Assembly (NCBI GenBank): GCA_036345935.2
Contig: JADWOT020000007.1
Span: forward strand, 5,613,893 to 5,677,892
Direction: 5' to 3'
DNA length: 64,000 nt
Source of the DNA: Taenia hydatigena
Lineage: Eukaryota; Platyhelminthes; Cestoda; Cyclophyllidea; Taeniidae
The position numbers and the translations under genes are program-made. Shown in pieces: positions 61,612 to 64,000 of this stretch. Position 1 is the first letter of the stretch, and every line of letters begins with the position of its first letter. The notes beneath the pieces are model-generated. The model was not told the origin of the DNA, ran no database searches, and saw only the letters and a program-made list of their open reading frames with translations.

Positions 61612-63495
61612 CGAGACATTACGACGCAAAATCTGGCGTAAACCACCCCAATGAGCTCTACTCAGGCGACAAGAGGTCACCAGCCAGTCCTAATTACTTC
61701 TCTTACCCAGCCAACCGGCAAAGCCTATTAACAAACTAAGATTCTCAAGTGCTATTCAGGCGTGTTTGAAAGGATGCGTGGAGTTCCCAGCAGCCAGCTC
61801 CGCAGACAAATTTACACGTTTATGCATTTTGTTGGCATTATCGTGTTTTTATGGTATCTCTAATGATACTATTAACAGTTTCTGTAGTGTCGTAATTAAA
61901 GCGCTGCCAAATTGAAAGGCCGGTGCACCCTGTGATGTGCCTTGGTAAAACCGGTATAAAGCTGTGTAATTAATGCAACATGGATGGCATAGGAGACTCT
62001 AATCATGGACAGGTGTGCACAACATCAAAACGGTGGCCAAACCAACACAGATTATGAGGCGGGCATTTCTTTGCACAGCCCTGGTAAACAGGTGATCCTA
62101 AACGCACCTTACCGTCATTGACCTTGTCTGACCTATGCTGACAAGGGCCATTTTAAGGAAATCGGCTCTGTGCTGATCCAACGTTGCGCCCATGGTAAAA
62201 TCGTCATTTTAAAGGTCTCAAAAGTATAATGAATAGACTTCAAGGCTATACTGAAGAGAATAAGGGCGCTTTTACGACCTAGACGATTTGAACATGCCTT
62301 GGAAGGGGATAGACTAATCGTTAATGCCGATTTACTAGCAATGTCTGATTATTTTCAGCTATATGGAGATGGGGGCGAAGCATCAGCTCAACTGTTTGGG
62401 TCATCACCCACTCTGAGTCGTTGACCGCTGAATTATGAGTGCATGACAAAATTATTGGCATGTAATTTAAGATTGAGTAAGCTTGTTTAAAATCGGGAAG
62501 CTATATTCTTGCTATTTACTTATGCAAAATCTTGACGGGTAGATGAAATTGACTAGCTTTAGAATACATAGGATGGTTAGAATAGGGTGATGTGCAAGCG
62601 CAATTTCTTCCATTGACGCACATGCTCGACGACTTCTGATATTCTTTTGATCACACCACTAGTCAGGCAGTTTAATTTCCCTTCTGGAGAGGGACACTCG
62701 AAACATTAAAGACCATTCAATGGCAAGTGGTATTGAGAGAGGCTTAGCGCACTATGCTGACACAACCGATTTCAGAGGGTAGTAAGGCTTTTTACATCAA
62801 ATCTGTCAGCTGTAACATGAAAACGGGGAGCAAGCATCAATCGTCTATAGAGTGTGGCAATTTTTACGCGCAGTTCGAATTATGTCTATTTTTAGCCACA
62901 CCACTTGTTAAAGCGGATATTTGCCGCTGTTAATTAACCAAAAGCGTATTTAGGTGTAGTGGACCCTCCATTCATGAATGACAATTGTGCCGTGATTCAG
63001 CCATGAAGCCTTTCGTGCAATTTAAGCCATGTTTAAAAACTTGTTGAGATTATTTAGTAAAGAAGACGAACTTCCACCCGATTTCCTAGTAACTAGGCAG
63101 AATATTCGTCCAAATAAACGCCGGTCAGCCTGTTAGTATGCGGTATAAAGTGCGTCCACAATCCACAAACAAAGATAGTCCATTGTCTCACTCCACAGCA
63201 CTAACGAGCTCATATGTTCCTGTTCGCATTTTTAAGCATGCTTTGTTATCACTCCGCCTTAAGTACTCACTAAGGGTATTCGTAACGATTAACCATCTAG
63301 CGCCTGTCTACAGTTGTGTCTCCATCTCTAAACGACTAATGCAATGAACGGGTGAATGCAGTCTGTAGCATAAAAAATTGCATATAACGAATGATACTGC
63401 CATGATTGGTCAGCATTTGAACGAAGATGGGATGAGTTTAAGTAAGTAACATTGGGAACTTACAAAACTTTTGATGGTAAATGTGCTTTACTAAT
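61612..63495. other. No supportable gene apart from a possible upstream exon
   Basis: The low end may carry a short exon ending at 61611 on the minus strand (see the gene at 60691-61506). Nothing else was recognised; the open frame at 63138-63347 has no family signature. Confidence 0.4.
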
Positions 63496-63825
63496 TATGA
63501 CTGTGTCATTTTGGACCTTGATTACTCGAAATTCAGAAGTCGGAACTGTGGACACCTAATTGCCCTAGGTGACATTATTAAGCCTGAGCAAACACTTGCT
63601 GTCACTGGCATGATGTGGGAACTGATACATCCTTTTCCAAATGTGGACTGCATGCAGAAGACGTTCCTAGCCTTGGGTGGCTTTCACTTTCCCCCTTTCT
63701 ACAAGTTTCCTTGTAGATGGCGCATTTGGTGTAACAGGCGGCAGAACAAAGTTATGATCAATTATGCAGAGATAATTCGCTGGGCTTGTCTCCATGTCAT
63801 ATGGAGTAGGACATACGGCACTTAA
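63496..63825 (+). pseudogene. Truncated inverted copy of the 60.7-kb exon
   Basis: From NYDCVILDLDYSKFRSRNCG to the stop, the frame is colinear with the C-terminal 109 residues of the exon at 60691-61506, with about a dozen amino-acid changes and no frameshift or stop. Similarity begins abruptly at 63496 with no acceptor site, and the flanking sequence before it is unrelated, so the copy lacks two thirds of the exon. An ATG-like start at 63481 is fortuitous. It is a 5'-truncated duplicate. It could only be expressed if captured by another transcript, for which I see no evidence. Confidence 0.65.
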
Positions 63826-64000
63826 AAATATTTATGACGACCAGATCTATGACGGCATTGTGCAAACTGTTGAACAGCTTCCAAAATAGGTATTAAAAAG
63901 CGATGCGCGATAGGTTTTATGCACTTTACTCATGCGATAAGTGATTCCGAAACAGAAACGCAGGTGTTTTGTACTTGTCAAGCGATGAGTAAAATATTGG

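Noticed and set aside
1..64000. CRISPR arrays, insertion sequences, bacterial operons or ribosome-binding sites
   Set aside because: Spliced genes, TATA boxes and the eukaryotic 5S control region identify metazoan nuclear DNA; no regularly spaced direct-repeat array was seen.

Overview
The window looks like nuclear DNA of a flatworm, most probably a cyclophyllidean tapeworm (Taenia/Echinococcus type). It is intron-rich, gene-poor, moderately AT-rich and full of old duplications, with no bacterial operon structure. The tapeworm call rests on two points. One gene has the exon plan of the taeniid oncosphere-antigen family: a short signal-peptide exon followed by a phase 1-1 fibronectin type III exon. 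Another gene encodes a small secreted Thr/Ser-rich apomucin. Taxonomy is an inference; no database was searched.

Layout: a 5S rRNA gene lies near 5.4 kb behind a GT/GA-rich low-complexity tract. A one-exon apomucin-like gene (minus strand, 9.4-10.1 kb) has a TATA box and a nonsense codon inside its 22-residue repeats. A six-exon arginase gene (minus, 16.8-18.6 kb) was reconstructed exon by exon with matching phases and has all metal ligands. A three-exon secreted FN3 gene (minus, 27.3-29.0 kb) carries a one-base frameshift. A 4.65-kb segment at 33.55-38.19 kb is repeated in inverted orientation at 54.15-58.81 kb; each arm carries an intact two-exon, 72-codon gene. Just inside the left arm, a longer and more divergent relative (38.8-40.1 kb) forms a complete five-exon gene for an unrecognised acidic protein of 293 residues.

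The remaining content is mainly decayed or duplicated: two facing zinc-finger fragments around 49.5 kb with in-frame TGA codons, a tRNA-Arg(CCT)-like sequence at 44.3 kb, and an unrecognised protein exon at 60.7-61.5 kb with a truncated inverted copy at 63.5 kb. There are also three copies of a dispersed repeat of about 0.3 kb, two smaller repeat families, microsatellites and one assembly gap of 169 N. Long stretches (0-5 kb, 18.6-27 kb, 29-33.5 kb, 40.3-48.8 kb, 50-54 kb) show no gene I can support.

The recognised genes do not form a pathway. Two (apomucin, FN3 protein) encode predicted secreted products of the kind found at the parasite-host interface, and both are interrupted by a single-base lesion in this assembly. 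These may be real pseudogenes, alleles or sequence errors. All exon models come from splice-site, phase and homology reasoning by eye.
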